Assembly (NCBI GenBank): GCA_036510225.1
Contig: DATCEH010000097.1
Coordinates: 1-64,000 of the forward strand
Direction: 5' to 3'
Source: Palsa-513 sp036510225
GTDB lineage: Bacteria; Actinomycetota; Thermoleophilia; Solirubrobacterales; Solirubrobacteraceae
DNA length: 64,000 nt
Numbering within the stretch: the first letter of the stretch is position 1; every line of letters begins with the position of its first letter. The position numbers and the translations under genes are program-made. The notes beneath the pieces are model-generated. The model was not told the DNA's origin. It made no database searches and was given only the letters and a program-made list of their open reading frames with translations. Positions 7,972 through 17,002 of this stretch are shown one piece after another.

Positions 7972-10002
7972 GTGGCGGTGGGATGGGCCAGGATCGCCCG
8001 GGCGATCGGACTCGCCGTCGGCGGGGTTGCCGTCGGCGGGGTTGCCATCGGCGGGGTCGGCGGGGTCGGCGTCAGCGGGCTTGCCGGCCTGAGCGTTCCG
8101 GCGGCAGCCGGGGCGCAGGCCGGATCCACCACCCGAGCCGGCGGGTCGGTGGCCGGTCGGCGGGTCGTGATCGCCTTCGTGGCGTCGCGCGACTCGCCGC
8201 CGCGGCTGCTCGCCCGGCTCGGCGAGGACCTCAAGGTCGATGCGCTCGGCCTGCTCGACCCGTCCGACGGCGACTACAACGAGCAGCAGGCCCTGCTCGA
8301 CCTGACGCAGAGCGCGCGGATCTCGAGCGCGGCCTACACGCCGAGCGCGCCACCGGCGATCACGGTCTCCCGGGCGGGCGTCGTCTCCCACTGGCCGGCG
8401 ATCCTCCGGCGGGCCCGCCGGGCGGCCGGCGACATCCGGCCGGGCCTGTTCGCGTCGACGGTTCCCGGGGGCGTGGCGTATGCCGGGGCCGGCGACCGTC
8501 CGGGCGCCGACGCGATCGTCGCCGCCGACCGCGACGGCCTGGTCTCGGCGATCTCGCTGGGCGGGGCGCAGACCCTGACCCGACGAACGCAGTTCCTGCT
8601 GCGTGGCCACCGTGTCGTCGTCGTCGAGGAGCCGGACATCCGGGGACTCGAGAAGCTGCTGGCCGGTCGACCGGCCGGCGAGCTGGCGCTCGTCGTGGAG
8701 CAGCCGCCCCCGACCACGCCGACCGAGCAGATCCGGCCCGAGCTGCTGGCGATCGGCGCGAGCGGGCTGCCGGGAGGCGGGGCACAGCTGACGACGGCGA
8801 CGACCCGCCGGCCGGGTCTGGTCACCGGACTCGACGTCGCTCCGACCGCCCTGGGCTGGCTCGGCCTGCCGGCGCCGGCAGGGTTCACGGGTCGTCCGAT
8901 CACGACGAGTGGGCCGCGGAGCGTCGGCGGGCTGCAGGGGCTCGACGCCCGGCTGGGTGTGATCGCCGGACGCCGCTGGCCGACGATCGAGTCGTTCGTC
9001 CTCGCCTGGCTTGTGATCCTCGTCGCAGCCGCGTGCGGCCGCGGACGTCGCGGGCTGCGAGCGGGGCTGCGCGTCGGCGGCCTGGCGGCGCTGTGGACGC
9101 CGTGCACGATGCTGGTCAGCGCCGCGCTCGCCCCCCGGCGGGCCGTGGAGATCGCGATCATCGTCGGCGGCGCCTTCCTGCTCGCGCTCCCGACCGATCG
9201 CCTGGCCCGGTGGCCGCGCGGGCCGGCCGTGCCGGCGGCGGCGATGGTCCTCGCCTACGCGATCGACCTGTCGCTCGGCTCGCCACTGATCGCCCGGTCA
9301 CTGCTCGGCTCGAACCCGATCGCCGGGTCGCGGTTCTTCGGCGTCGGCAACGAGATGGAGGCTGCCCTGCCGATCGTGCTGTTCGCCGGCCTCGCGGCCG
9401 CTCTCCCCCAGCGGGCGGCTCACCGCCGGGAGGCGACGATCTTCGCGGCGGCCGGACTCCTCTTCACCGCGATCATCGCCTGGGGCCGGCTCGGGGCGGA
9501 TGTCGGCGCGCTGTTCACGATCGGCGGCGGCACCGCCGCGGGCACGCTGGTGCTCCGCCGCCGCCGGTCTCGGGCAGCGCTCGTCCTGACCTGCGCGACG
9601 CCGTTCATCGGGCTGGCCGGCCTGGCCGGGCTCGACCTGCTGACGCATGCCGGCGGCCACTACACGAACACGATCCTCCACGCCGCGTCGCTCGGCGACG
9701 TGCTCGCCACGATCAGGCGCAAGCTCGATTCGGCCGCCGGCCAGCTGGTCAAGGGCGTGATGCCGATCAACACCGGCGTCTGCCTGATCGCCGGGGCCTA
9801 CGTGATCCGCAACCGCGACCGCCTGCTCGCGCCGACCGGTACGGCGGCCGGCTGGCGGGCATGTCTGGTCGCAGGCTTCACCGGATCGATCCTCGGGTCG
9901 CTGGCCAACGACTCGGGTCCGGTCCTCCTGGTGATCGGCTGCTTCGGCCTCGCCTGCGTGCTCGCCTACGTCCGTGGCGACCCCCGGCTCGCCGAGCCCT
10001 GA
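7972..10002 (+). CDS. large membrane protein with degenerate phosphatase-like N-domain
   Basis: A 676-residue protein beginning at GTG 7972 (second GTG at 7978 also possible), which gives a hydrophobic leader of Gly/Val repeats ending at AAGAQA. Residues about 55-330 form an extracytoplasmic domain with beta/alpha alternation and the phrase TGLDVAPTALGWLGLP, which resembles the C-terminal part of alkaline-phosphatase/sulfatase folds, but I see no metal-binding Asp/Thr set, so catalysis is doubtful. Residues about 345-670 contain roughly nine helices with the landmark SRFFGVGNEMEAALP, similar to the RFYGIGNE motif of uncharacterised bacterial membrane proteins. It follows the lipoprotein gene by 10 bases and probably works with it. 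Function unknown. Confidence 0.75.
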   Translation: MAVGWARIARAIGLAVGGVAVGGVAIGGVGGVGVSGLAGLSVPAAAGAQAGSTTRAGGSVAGRRVVIAFVASRDSPPRLLARLGEDLKVDALGLLDPSDGDYNEQQALLDLTQSARISSAAYTPSAPPAITVSRAGVVSHWPAILRRARRAAGDIRPGLFASTVPGGVAYAGAGDRPGADAIVAADRDGLVSAISLGGAQTLTRRTQFLLRGHRVVVVEEPDIRGLEKLLAGRPAGELALVVEQPPPTTPTEQIRPELLAIGASGLPGGGAQLTTATTRRPGLVTGLDVAPTALGWLGLPAPAGFTGRPITTSGPRSVGGLQGLDARLGVIAGRRWPTIESFVLAWLVILVAAACGRGRRGLRAGLRVGGLAALWTPCTMLVSAALAPRRAVEIAIIVGGAFLLALPTDRLARWPRGPAVPAAAMVLAYAIDLSLGSPLIARSLLGSNPIAGSRFFGVGNEMEAALPIVLFAGLAAALPQRAAHRREATIFAAAGLLFTAIIAWGRLGADVGALFTIGGGTAAGTLVLRRRRSRAALVLTCATPFIGLAGLAGLDLLTHAGGHYTNTILHAASLGDVLATIRRKLDSAAGQLVKGVMPINTGVCLIAGAYVIRNRDRLLAPTGTAAGWRACLVAGFTGSILGSLANDSGPVLLVIGCFGLACVLAYVRGDPRLAEP

Positions 10003-10055
10003 GCCCGGCCGGGCTTCTTACGCGGCTCTTCGGATCTGTTGCGAAAGTGACGGCG

Positions 10056-10873
<818 letters not shown>

Positions 10874-10874
<1 letters not shown>

Positions 10875-10890
10875 AGCGCGCGGCGCGCTC
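10874..10890 (+). terminator. possible weak hairpin after the Gly-rich lipoprotein gene
   Basis: GAGCGCGCGGCGCGCTC begins at the last base of the stop codon and folds as a 6-bp stem with a 5-base loop. It may attenuate transcription into the response regulator gene, or may just reflect the GC-rich spacer. No T run follows. Confidence 0.35.
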
Positions 10891-10910
10891 GCGCGCGCAA
10901 TGATCGACCG

Positions 10911-11597
10911 ATGCCAGACCGCCCCCAGATACTCGTCGTAGACGACGAGCCGGCCGTTCGTCAGGCGCTCTCGCGGGCGCTCTCCCTCGAGCACTACGGC
11001 GTGGCCCTGGCAGCCGACGGGGTCGTCGCGCTGGAGATGCTTGCGAGCGAGCGCTTCGACGTGATCGTGCTCGACGTCTCGATGCCGCGGGTCTCCGGCA
11101 TCGAGGTCTGCCGGCGGCTGCGGTCAGCGAGCGACCGGACGCCGGTCCTGATGCTGACGGCGCGGGACTCGATCGACGATCGGGTGGCCGGCCTGGATGC
11201 GGGCGCCGACGACTACTTGGTCAAGCCGTTCGCCCTGCGCGAGCTGATGGCCCGGGTCCGGGCGCTGCTGCGCCGGCGTGCCGAGGACGAGGAGATCAGC
11301 GTGCTCGGCTTCGACGACCTGTCGATCGACCTGCTCGCCCACGAGGTCAAGCGGGGCGAGCGGCGGCTCGAGCTGACGCGGACGGAGTTCTCCCTGCTCG
11401 AGGTCTTCATGCGCCATCCCCGGCAGGTGCTGACCCGGTCGACGATCTTCGAGCACGTCTGGGGCTATGACTTCGGCGCGGCGTCGAACACGCTGGGCGT
11501 GTACATGGGCTATCTCCGGCGCAAGACCGAGGACGGTGGCGCGGCGCGGCTCCTCCACACGGTTCGCGGAGTGGGTTACATACTCCGGACACCGTGA
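10911..11597 (+). CDS. OmpR-family response regulator, MprA-like
   Basis: A 228-residue DNA-binding regulator. The receiver domain (1-120) has all key residues: acidic pair Asp11-Asp12, phospho-acceptor Asp55 (VLDVSMPR), Thr83 and Lys105 (YLVKPF). The winged-helix output domain (130-226) ends with the usual RGVGYIL motif. Closest recognisable type is mycobacterial MprA, which answers envelope stress, but that assignment is by overall look only. The gene ends TGA inside a GTGA overlap with the sensor kinase gene, so the two are translationally coupled and form one unit. Confidence 0.93.
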   Translation: MPDRPQILVVDDEPAVRQALSRALSLEHYGVALAADGVVALEMLASERFDVIVLDVSMPRVSGIEVCRRLRSASDRTPVLMLTARDSIDDRVAGLDAGADDYLVKPFALRELMARVRALLRRRAEDEEISVLGFDDLSIDLLAHEVKRGERRLELTRTEFSLLEVFMRHPRQVLTRSTIFEHVWGYDFGAASNTLGVYMGYLRRKTEDGGAARLLHTVRGVGYILRTP

Positions 11598-13120
11598 GCT
11601 TTCGTCGCCGCATCACGATCGCCTCGGCGGGAGCCGTCGCGATCGCGGTGGCGATCGCCTCGCTGTTGACCTACGTCCTCGTCCGCGACTCGCTCCGCGG
11701 CCAGGTCGACACGTCGTTGCGCCAGCGGGCGGCCGTGTACATCAACCACGTGACGAATCCCCCGCCGAAGCTCAGTCCGGCGAGGGCGGCGGCCCTGGCG
11801 ACGCTGACCGGTGGCCGCGGAGCCGACCCGTTCGTGCTCGGCCGGGGTGCGCAGGCCCGTCACGGCACGCAGGCGGCTGACGGGGCGCCGCCGTCCGAGC
11901 TGCTCTACGGGCAGAACCAGGGCGCCGACGGAGCGACGGGCGCGACCGGGCTGCTCTTCCGGATCCCCGTCAACCCGGCCGAGGGTGCCGGGTACAGCCA
12001 GGTCATCAGCGCGTCGGGCCCGGCCGTGAAGCTGCCGGCCAGCTCGGTCGTGCTGCCGGTCAGCGCGCAGTCGCGGACGCTCGCCAGGAAGGGGTCGGGC
12101 TCGAGGATCTTCGACGCGACCGTCGACGGCCAGCACCTGCGGATACTGACCGTCGGCTTCGAGCCGGGCCACGCCGTCGAGGTCGCCCGTCCGCTGGCCG
12201 AGGTCGACTCCGTGCTCGGCAACATCCGCCTGATCCTGGTCCTCCTGACGGCGGGCGGGATAGCCCTGGCGGCCGTGCTCGGACGGTTCGTCGCCGGCGC
12301 GGCGGTCGTGCCGGTCCGGCGGCTGACGGACGCCGCAGAGCATGTCGCCGAGACGCAGGATCTCAGCAAGCGAATCGAGGACGGCGGACCGGACGAGCTC
12401 GGGCGGCTGGCGACGTCGTTCAACTCGATGCTCGACGTCCTCGCCGGGACGATGGCCGCACTCGACGAGTCGGCGCGGGCCCAGCGCCAGCTGGTGGCCG
12501 ACGCGTCGCACGAGTTGCGCACGCCGGTCACGAGCCTGCGGACGAACATCGAGATCCTCGAGCAGGCCGATCAGCTCGAGGAGGGCGATCGGCGGCGGCT
12601 GATCGCCGACGTGGTCGAGCAGCTCGAGGAGCTCAGCGCCCTGGTCGGCGACCTGATCGAGCTCGCGCGGGACGAGACGCGCCACGAGGCCCCCGAGGAG
12701 ATCCGCCTGGACACGCTGATCAGCGAGGCGATCGCCCGAGCCGTGCTCCACGCGCCGACCGCTCGATTCGACGTCGAGCTCGAGGAGACGATCGTCAGCG
12801 GCGTGCCGTCCCGCCTGGATCGGGCGATCAACAACGTGCTCGACAACGCGGTCAAGTTCGCCGGCACCGAGCAGCCGATCGAGGTCCGCCTCGCCGGTGG
12901 GGAGCTGACCGTCCGCGACCACGGCCCGGGCATCGACGCGACCGAGTTGCCCCACGTCTTCGATCGCTTCTACCGGGGCGCCAAGGCCCGGGCTCTGCCG
13001 GGCAGCGGGCTGGGCCTGGCGATCGTCAGGCAGGTGATCGACCTCCACGGGGGGAGCGTCGCGATCGAGCGGGCCGTCGGCGGGGGGACGTTGGCCCGGG
13101 TTCGCCTGCCGACCGCGTAG
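11594..13120 (+). CDS. sensor histidine kinase, MprB-like
   Basis: A 508-residue membrane kinase that should phosphorylate the preceding response regulator. GTG 11594 overlaps the regulator stop by four bases. Layout: helix 1 (about 7-28), extracytoplasmic sensor of about 180 residues containing a Gly/Ala-rich stretch, helix 2 (about 211-235), HAMP linker, dimerisation/phospho-acceptor helix with DASHELRTPV (His306), then ATPase domain with N-box NNVLDNAVKFA (about 413), G1 DHGPGID and G2 GSGLGLAIV. All catalytic boxes are intact. The extracytoplasmic loop resembles no ligand-binding domain that I know. Together with the upstream lipoprotein this looks like an envelope-stress sensing locus. 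Confidence 0.93.
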   Translation: MSFRRRITIASAGAVAIAVAIASLLTYVLVRDSLRGQVDTSLRQRAAVYINHVTNPPPKLSPARAAALATLTGGRGADPFVLGRGAQARHGTQAADGAPPSELLYGQNQGADGATGATGLLFRIPVNPAEGAGYSQVISASGPAVKLPASSVVLPVSAQSRTLARKGSGSRIFDATVDGQHLRILTVGFEPGHAVEVARPLAEVDSVLGNIRLILVLLTAGGIALAAVLGRFVAGAAVVPVRRLTDAAEHVAETQDLSKRIEDGGPDELGRLATSFNSMLDVLAGTMAALDESARAQRQLVADASHELRTPVTSLRTNIEILEQADQLEEGDRRRLIADVVEQLEELSALVGDLIELARDETRHEAPEEIRLDTLISEAIARAVLHAPTARFDVELEETIVSGVPSRLDRAINNVLDNAVKFAGTEQPIEVRLAGGELTVRDHGPGIDATELPHVFDRFYRGAKARALPGSGLGLAIVRQVIDLHGGSVAIERAVGGGTLARVRLPTA

Positions 13121-13193
13121 GGCGGCTGCGGCGTTCGAGCGAAGCGCGGTCGGCGGCGGGGCGGCGGCGGCGGGGCGGCGGCGGCGAGGCGGC

Positions 13194-13597
13194 CTACGGC
13201 CGGCAGGCCGACAGGCCGGCCCGGCGGAGGGCGAGGCCGGCCTGTCCGAGCAGCTGCGGCCGGAAGCCGAGCGGGTCGCGCTCGGCTGCGGCGAGCGCGG
13301 CGTCGAGCTGCCCGTAGATCGCCTCGAGGCGGAGGCGCTGGCCGGGCGGTAGCCGATCGCCCGGAGGTTGGCCAGCTCGAGTCGCAGCTCGGCGACATAG
13401 TCGTCGACGTATCCGGCGTAGTCCTCGGGCGCGGCGGTCGGCGGTGTTCGCGGGGCTGCGAGGTCGCTGATCCGCTTGGCCGAGGCGGCGCAGACGGAGT
13501 TGCCGCGGGCGAGGAACTCGCGCGCGGGGACGGTCTGGCCTCGACAGCCGAAGAGGCCGAGGCCGGCGGCCGCGAGGACCATCGCCAGCCGCCGCAT
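13194..13597 (-). pseudogene. small lipoprotein gene with a -1 frameshift
   Basis: From ATG 13597 the frame encodes a lipoprotein leader (MRRLAMVLAAAGLGLFGC) and about 65 coherent residues up to ELANLRAIG. After about 13352 the coherent sequence continues only in another frame, LPPGQRLRLEAIYGQLDAALA and on to the stop at 13194, giving a predicted total near 135 residues; the original frame instead runs on as Arg/Pro-rich nonsense. One base appears to be missing near 13350. The start overlaps the stop of the upstream secreted-protein gene by one base (TGATG), so the pair was a coupled unit. Sequencing error would explain it equally well. Function unknown; two Cys after the lipobox Cys could form a disulfide. 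Confidence 0.65.
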
Positions 13598-14265
13598 CAC
13601 TCGCTGCCTCCCGGCGGTTCCTGCTCGATCTCGTCGACCTTCGGGGACGGGCGGGACGGCCGCGTGAAGGCGACGATCGCGACGACGACGAGGACTAGGG
13701 CCGCCGGGGCGACGAACGTGACGAACGCCGAGCTGCCGGTGCTCGCGGCCCCGCCCGCCGGGATCGGGGGGAGCACGATCGGGTGACCGGAGGCTGCCGC
13801 CAGCAGGCCGACCGCCTTGATCGCGGCCGTGGCCAGCCCGTCGGACCCACGTTCGGTCGGAATGCGCAGACCCGCGAGCGCACTCGACGGGCCGCTGTTG
13901 GCGAGGCCGAAGCCGGACTGCATCACGACGAGGAGCACCGGCCTCGAGTTGAACGAGATCTCCCTCTCGAGAAAGTTCGCGTAGTCCTGGGGCTTGGCGA
14001 AGAGGTCGGGCACCGCGCCGAGATCGACCGGCGTCGCGATGATCGCCACCCTGATCGGGAACTTCGCGGCGTGCGCTCGAGCGGTGGCGGTGTTGAGCGC
14101 GGCGATCAGGTCGTTTGAGACGGTCTGCTGGTAGGGGTAGAAGACGTTCGAGACGAGCAGGACATCGCTCGCCGGATCCCCGTCGGCCGTTGCCTGGACC
14201 GGAGCGGCGAGCAGGGCGAGCCCGGCAACCAGACCCACGAGATGGGCGAAGCGCATGGCCGGCAT
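13597..14265 (-). CDS. secreted single-pass protein, TPM-like N-domain
   Basis: A 222-residue protein with signal peptide (cleavage near VQATA, residue about 27), an alpha/beta extracytoplasmic domain (about 30-170) containing AKFPIRVAIIATPVDLGAVP and RPVLLVVMQSGFG, a transmembrane helix near 188-208 and a charged cytoplasmic tail of about 18 residues. The alternation of strands ending in short loops recalls TPM-type envelope proteins, but the match is weak. ATG codons at 14265 and 14256 are both possible starts. It is followed, with a one-base overlap, by the frameshifted lipoprotein gene. Role unknown. Confidence 0.7.
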   Translation of the reverse strand: MPAMRFAHLVGLVAGLALLAAPVQATADGDPASDVLLVSNVFYPYQQTVSNDLIAALNTATARAHAAKFPIRVAIIATPVDLGAVPDLFAKPQDYANFLEREISFNSRPVLLVVMQSGFGLANSGPSSALAGLRIPTERGSDGLATAAIKAVGLLAAASGHPIVLPPIPAGGAASTGSSAFVTFVAPAALVLVVVAIVAFTRPSRPSPKVDEIEQEPPGGSE

Positions 14266-14369
14266 CTTGGCGGCACCCTAGCTCCCGGTCGGCGGACGAG
14301 TAGCGCGCTGTGTCACGACCGGCGGCCGGCGGCGGTCGGCAGGGCGGCGACACACTTCGGCAGACGCGG

Positions 14370-15092
14370 TCAGAGACCGCCGGCGAACTGATAGGACGCG
14401 TGCGGCACGACGGATCCCGACGTTTCGAGCACGACCTCGTCGTGTCGACGCAGCCGGATCGCCGCGGGATCGCCGGGGACGGCGCGGCCGTCGACGAACG
14501 CGCGAACCCGGTGGCCGGCGAACCCGGCCAGACGGGTCGAGCTGAGCCGCTGGCCCCAGAGCTCGAAGAGCGTGCCGAGCGTGACGGGGTCGTCGAAGAC
14601 GGCGATCTCGACGACGCCGGTCGGGTCGAGCGTGACGAGCGGGTAGTAGCAGCGGCCGGCGCGGACGAACGCGCCCGCGAGGAGCGGCCTGAAGACGCCG
14701 ATGCCCGCGGGGATCACGACGACGTGCCGGTTGGCGAAGAGCTCGACGTGCACACCGAAGCGCGGGCCGAGCGCGGGTTCGCATGGGAGACCGTCTCCCC
14801 GCAGCGCGGCGGCCTCAAGGACGGCAGACCTCGGGTGGACGCCGGGCCGGTAGCGGGGGCCGTGGCCGACGCTCAGCGGGATGTAGCTGGCCGGGAGCCG
14901 GGCGGCGGCAGGGAACCGGGCGGCTCCCGCGGGCCGGGGGGCGTCCGCGGGCCGGGGGGCGTCCGCGGGCCGGGCGGGGTCGTCAACCCGGCTGGCAGGT
15001 CGACCGCAACCGCAGAGACCGACGACGGCGGCCACGGCCAGGAGGCCACGCGGGCTGGGCTTCCAGGGCGGGCCGCAGCGAGCAATCGTCAG
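14370..15092 (-). CDS. lipoprotein, third gene of the protease operon
   Basis: About 240 residues. The mature-looking part is coherent (VHVELFANRHVVVIPAGIGVF, then RCYYPLVTLDPTGVVEI), and the lipobox is VVGLCGC. No ATG, GTG or TTG gives a good leader; the frame only works from a CTG at 15092, which overlaps the stop of the preceding gene (CTGA), or an ATT at 15086. I list the CTG start, with doubt. After the Cys comes a Pro/Ala/Arg linker with a six-residue tandem repeat (DAPRPA). The folded domain is found next to secreted Ig-like proteins in related bacteria as far as I can judge, but I know no name for it. Coupled to the subtilase and Ig-repeat genes upstream. Confidence 0.6.
   Translation of the reverse strand: MTIARCGPPWKPSPRGLLAVAAVVGLCGCGRPASRVDDPARPADAPRPADAPRPAGAARFPAAARLPASYIPLSVGHGPRYRPGVHPRSAVLEAAALRGDGLPCEPALGPRFGVHVELFANRHVVVIPAGIGVFRPLLAGAFVRAGRCYYPLVTLDPTGVVEIAVFDDPVTLGTLFELWGQRLSSTRLAGFAGHRVRAFVDGRAVPGDPAAIRLRRHDEVVLETSGSVVPHASYQFAGGL
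14929..14974. repeat. 18-base tandem repeat inside the lipoprotein gene
   Basis: GCGGGCCGGGGGGCGTCC occurs twice in direct succession, with a third imperfect copy following. It encodes the repeated Pro/Ala/Arg linker unit of the lipoprotein. Copy number could vary between strains by slippage without changing frame. Confidence 0.7.
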
Positions 15093-17002
15093 GGATGGGC
15101 GAATGTGCGGGTCACGGTCTCGGCGCGGAGATGCTTGTCGCCAGCGAAGGTAACCGTGAGGCGCTCGGCATGCCCGCCTCGTGGCTGGACGAGCCCCGTC
15201 GAGAAATGGCCGGCGGCCGCCGTGGCAGTTCGCCGGATGGTGTGGAGGACGCGCCCGACGAGGCAGCGCTCGGTCACGTGCACGTGACCGTGAAGCGCGC
15301 GGCTGGCGGTGCCGGTGACCCGGAGTGTCCGGCTGACGAGCTTCACGGCGGTGAGGCGCAGAAGCGGGCTGGCGCGTGCGGTCGGGGTCCCTGACGACCC
15401 GCCGGCGTGGGGGTAGTTGAGCGTCGTGGACCTGGCAGCGCTCCGGCTCGTGTTTCCGGCGGCGTCCTCGAGCCATGCGGCGACCACGTAGCGACCGCGG
15501 GGCGCGGATCTGAAGGTCGGGTTGGTCGCCGGGTCGAAGCCGAACGCATCGCCCGAGACGTTCTTCGCGGCCGTGCACTTGCCGGCGGTCCGGCATGCGA
15601 CCCAGTTGACGCTGGAGATCGGGGCGACGTGCGGTCCGGGGGTCGCCCTGATCATGAACGACCTCCCGGTCGAGCTGGGGGTCGCCTTGAGCGTGGAAGG
15701 CGGGCCGGGGCTGGTGTTGTCGAAGCCGAAGCTCGCCCGGCCGGCGCTCGCCGGGTTCACATCCCCGGAGCTGTCGATCAGCCAGACGAACACGGTGTAG
15801 CTGCCTGGAACCTGGCCTGCGAAGGCCGGTTCGGTGCGAGGGTCCTCGGTGAGGGAGGTCAGCGGGGTTGCCTGGGAGTGAACCGAGCCGCAACCCGACG
15901 CGGGGATGCTCGAGTCGACGCCGCGACAGGCGACCCAGCCGACCGCGGCGAGCGGCAGGCCGGCGCCCTGGGCGGGGTTCTTCCAGGTGATCGTCGCCGC
16001 GTGGTTGATCCACCCGGTCGGGGAGTTCGCGACGCCAACAGCGGTCGGCGCGCCAGGCGGGTGGTTGGCGACCAGGAGCGGCAGGGCCGGGCCCCGGGTC
16101 TCGTTCCCGGCCGCGTCGGTCACGGCCGCCTGGACCTGGTGGGGGCCGTCGGCGAGACGCGTCGTGTCGAGGCTCAGGGTTGGACTCGTCGCGGTGGCCG
16201 GGCACGGCTGGGCGTAGGTGTAGTCGCAGTTGAACGCCGACTGCGCGACGGGGTTGCCGTCGACGTAGACCCTGACGCTGGAGACGCCGCTGTCGTCGGA
16301 TCCGGCAATCGTCCCGGTGAGGACGCCGTGCTGGTAGCCGGACGGGCTGAAGAGGGCGCCGGTGGCCGCGGTGACGGTCGGGGGCTGGTTGTCGGTGACG
16401 GTGACGGTCGCGGCATTGAGCTCAACGCGAGCCCGATGCTCAGGCTGTCCGCCGCTGCAGCTCGTTTGTGCCGCCGGCGCAGGGTCACACACCACCTGGA
16501 TAGCTAGAGAGGTCGTGTCCAGAGCGGCGTGGCTCGTGGTTCCCTGCACCTCGCAGCCCGACTGGTCGAAGTCAAAGACGCACGCCTCGCCGGGTAGCGG
16601 CGTGCCTGTTGCATCGACAACCTCGGCAAGCCAGCCCGGAGCGAGCGTAAAAAATAGGTCTCGATCGAGGATGATGCCGCTGACCGCGTCTCCCGCCGGA
16701 GCCGTGAAGCGCCAGCCCGCGCTCTCGCCCCCTGGAACGGTCGTCGGTGACCCAGGCGCGTCCGATGCTGCCAGGCCCGATGTCGCGGAGCTCAGGCCGG
16801 TCACGTCTGGCAGGCCGCACGCAGTCGACGTCTGCAGCTCCGCCGGATCCACGTTGAACGGCACCCACGCATTGTCGACTGAGCCCGGTGCAGCCGAGCA
16901 CGACCGGACCACGTACGTCCCCGCCTGCGCAGTTGGCGGCCAGTTTGCCGTTACGAACGCCAACACGACGACGATGAAGATCCTGCGTTGTGGTTGGCTC
17001 AT
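15089..17002 (-). CDS. secreted multi-domain Ig-like protein
   Basis: A 637-residue exported protein. Signal peptide MSQPQRRIFIVVVLAFVTA with cleavage near AQAG. Then an N-terminal beta-sandwich with several disulfide-type Cys (about 25-200), followed by at least three Ig/FN3-like modules: one with DDSGVSSVRVYVDGN and DAAGNETRGP (about 205-305), one with SSVNWVACR and DAAGNTSRSA (about 400-500), and a C-terminal module without Cys pairs. The phrase V(N/G)WVACR occurs twice, showing internal duplication. Such proteins are probably cell-wall associated. Its ATG overlaps the subtilase stop by four bases (ATGA), so it is made together with that protease and may be its partner or substrate. Confidence 0.8.
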   Translation of the reverse strand: MSQPQRRIFIVVVLAFVTANWPPTAQAGTYVVRSCSAAPGSVDNAWVPFNVDPAELQTSTACGLPDVTGLSSATSGLAASDAPGSPTTVPGGESAGWRFTAPAGDAVSGIILDRDLFFTLAPGWLAEVVDATGTPLPGEACVFDFDQSGCEVQGTTSHAALDTTSLAIQVVCDPAPAAQTSCSGGQPEHRARVELNAATVTVTDNQPPTVTAATGALFSPSGYQHGVLTGTIAGSDDSGVSSVRVYVDGNPVAQSAFNCDYTYAQPCPATATSPTLSLDTTRLADGPHQVQAAVTDAAGNETRGPALPLLVANHPPGAPTAVGVANSPTGWINHAATITWKNPAQGAGLPLAAVGWVACRGVDSSIPASGCGSVHSQATPLTSLTEDPRTEPAFAGQVPGSYTVFVWLIDSSGDVNPASAGRASFGFDNTSPGPPSTLKATPSSTGRSFMIRATPGPHVAPISSVNWVACRTAGKCTAAKNVSGDAFGFDPATNPTFRSAPRGRYVVAAWLEDAAGNTSRSAARSTTLNYPHAGGSSGTPTARASPLLRLTAVKLVSRTLRVTGTASRALHGHVHVTERCLVGRVLHTIRRTATAAAGHFSTGLVQPRGGHAERLTVTFAGDKHLRAETVTRTFAHP

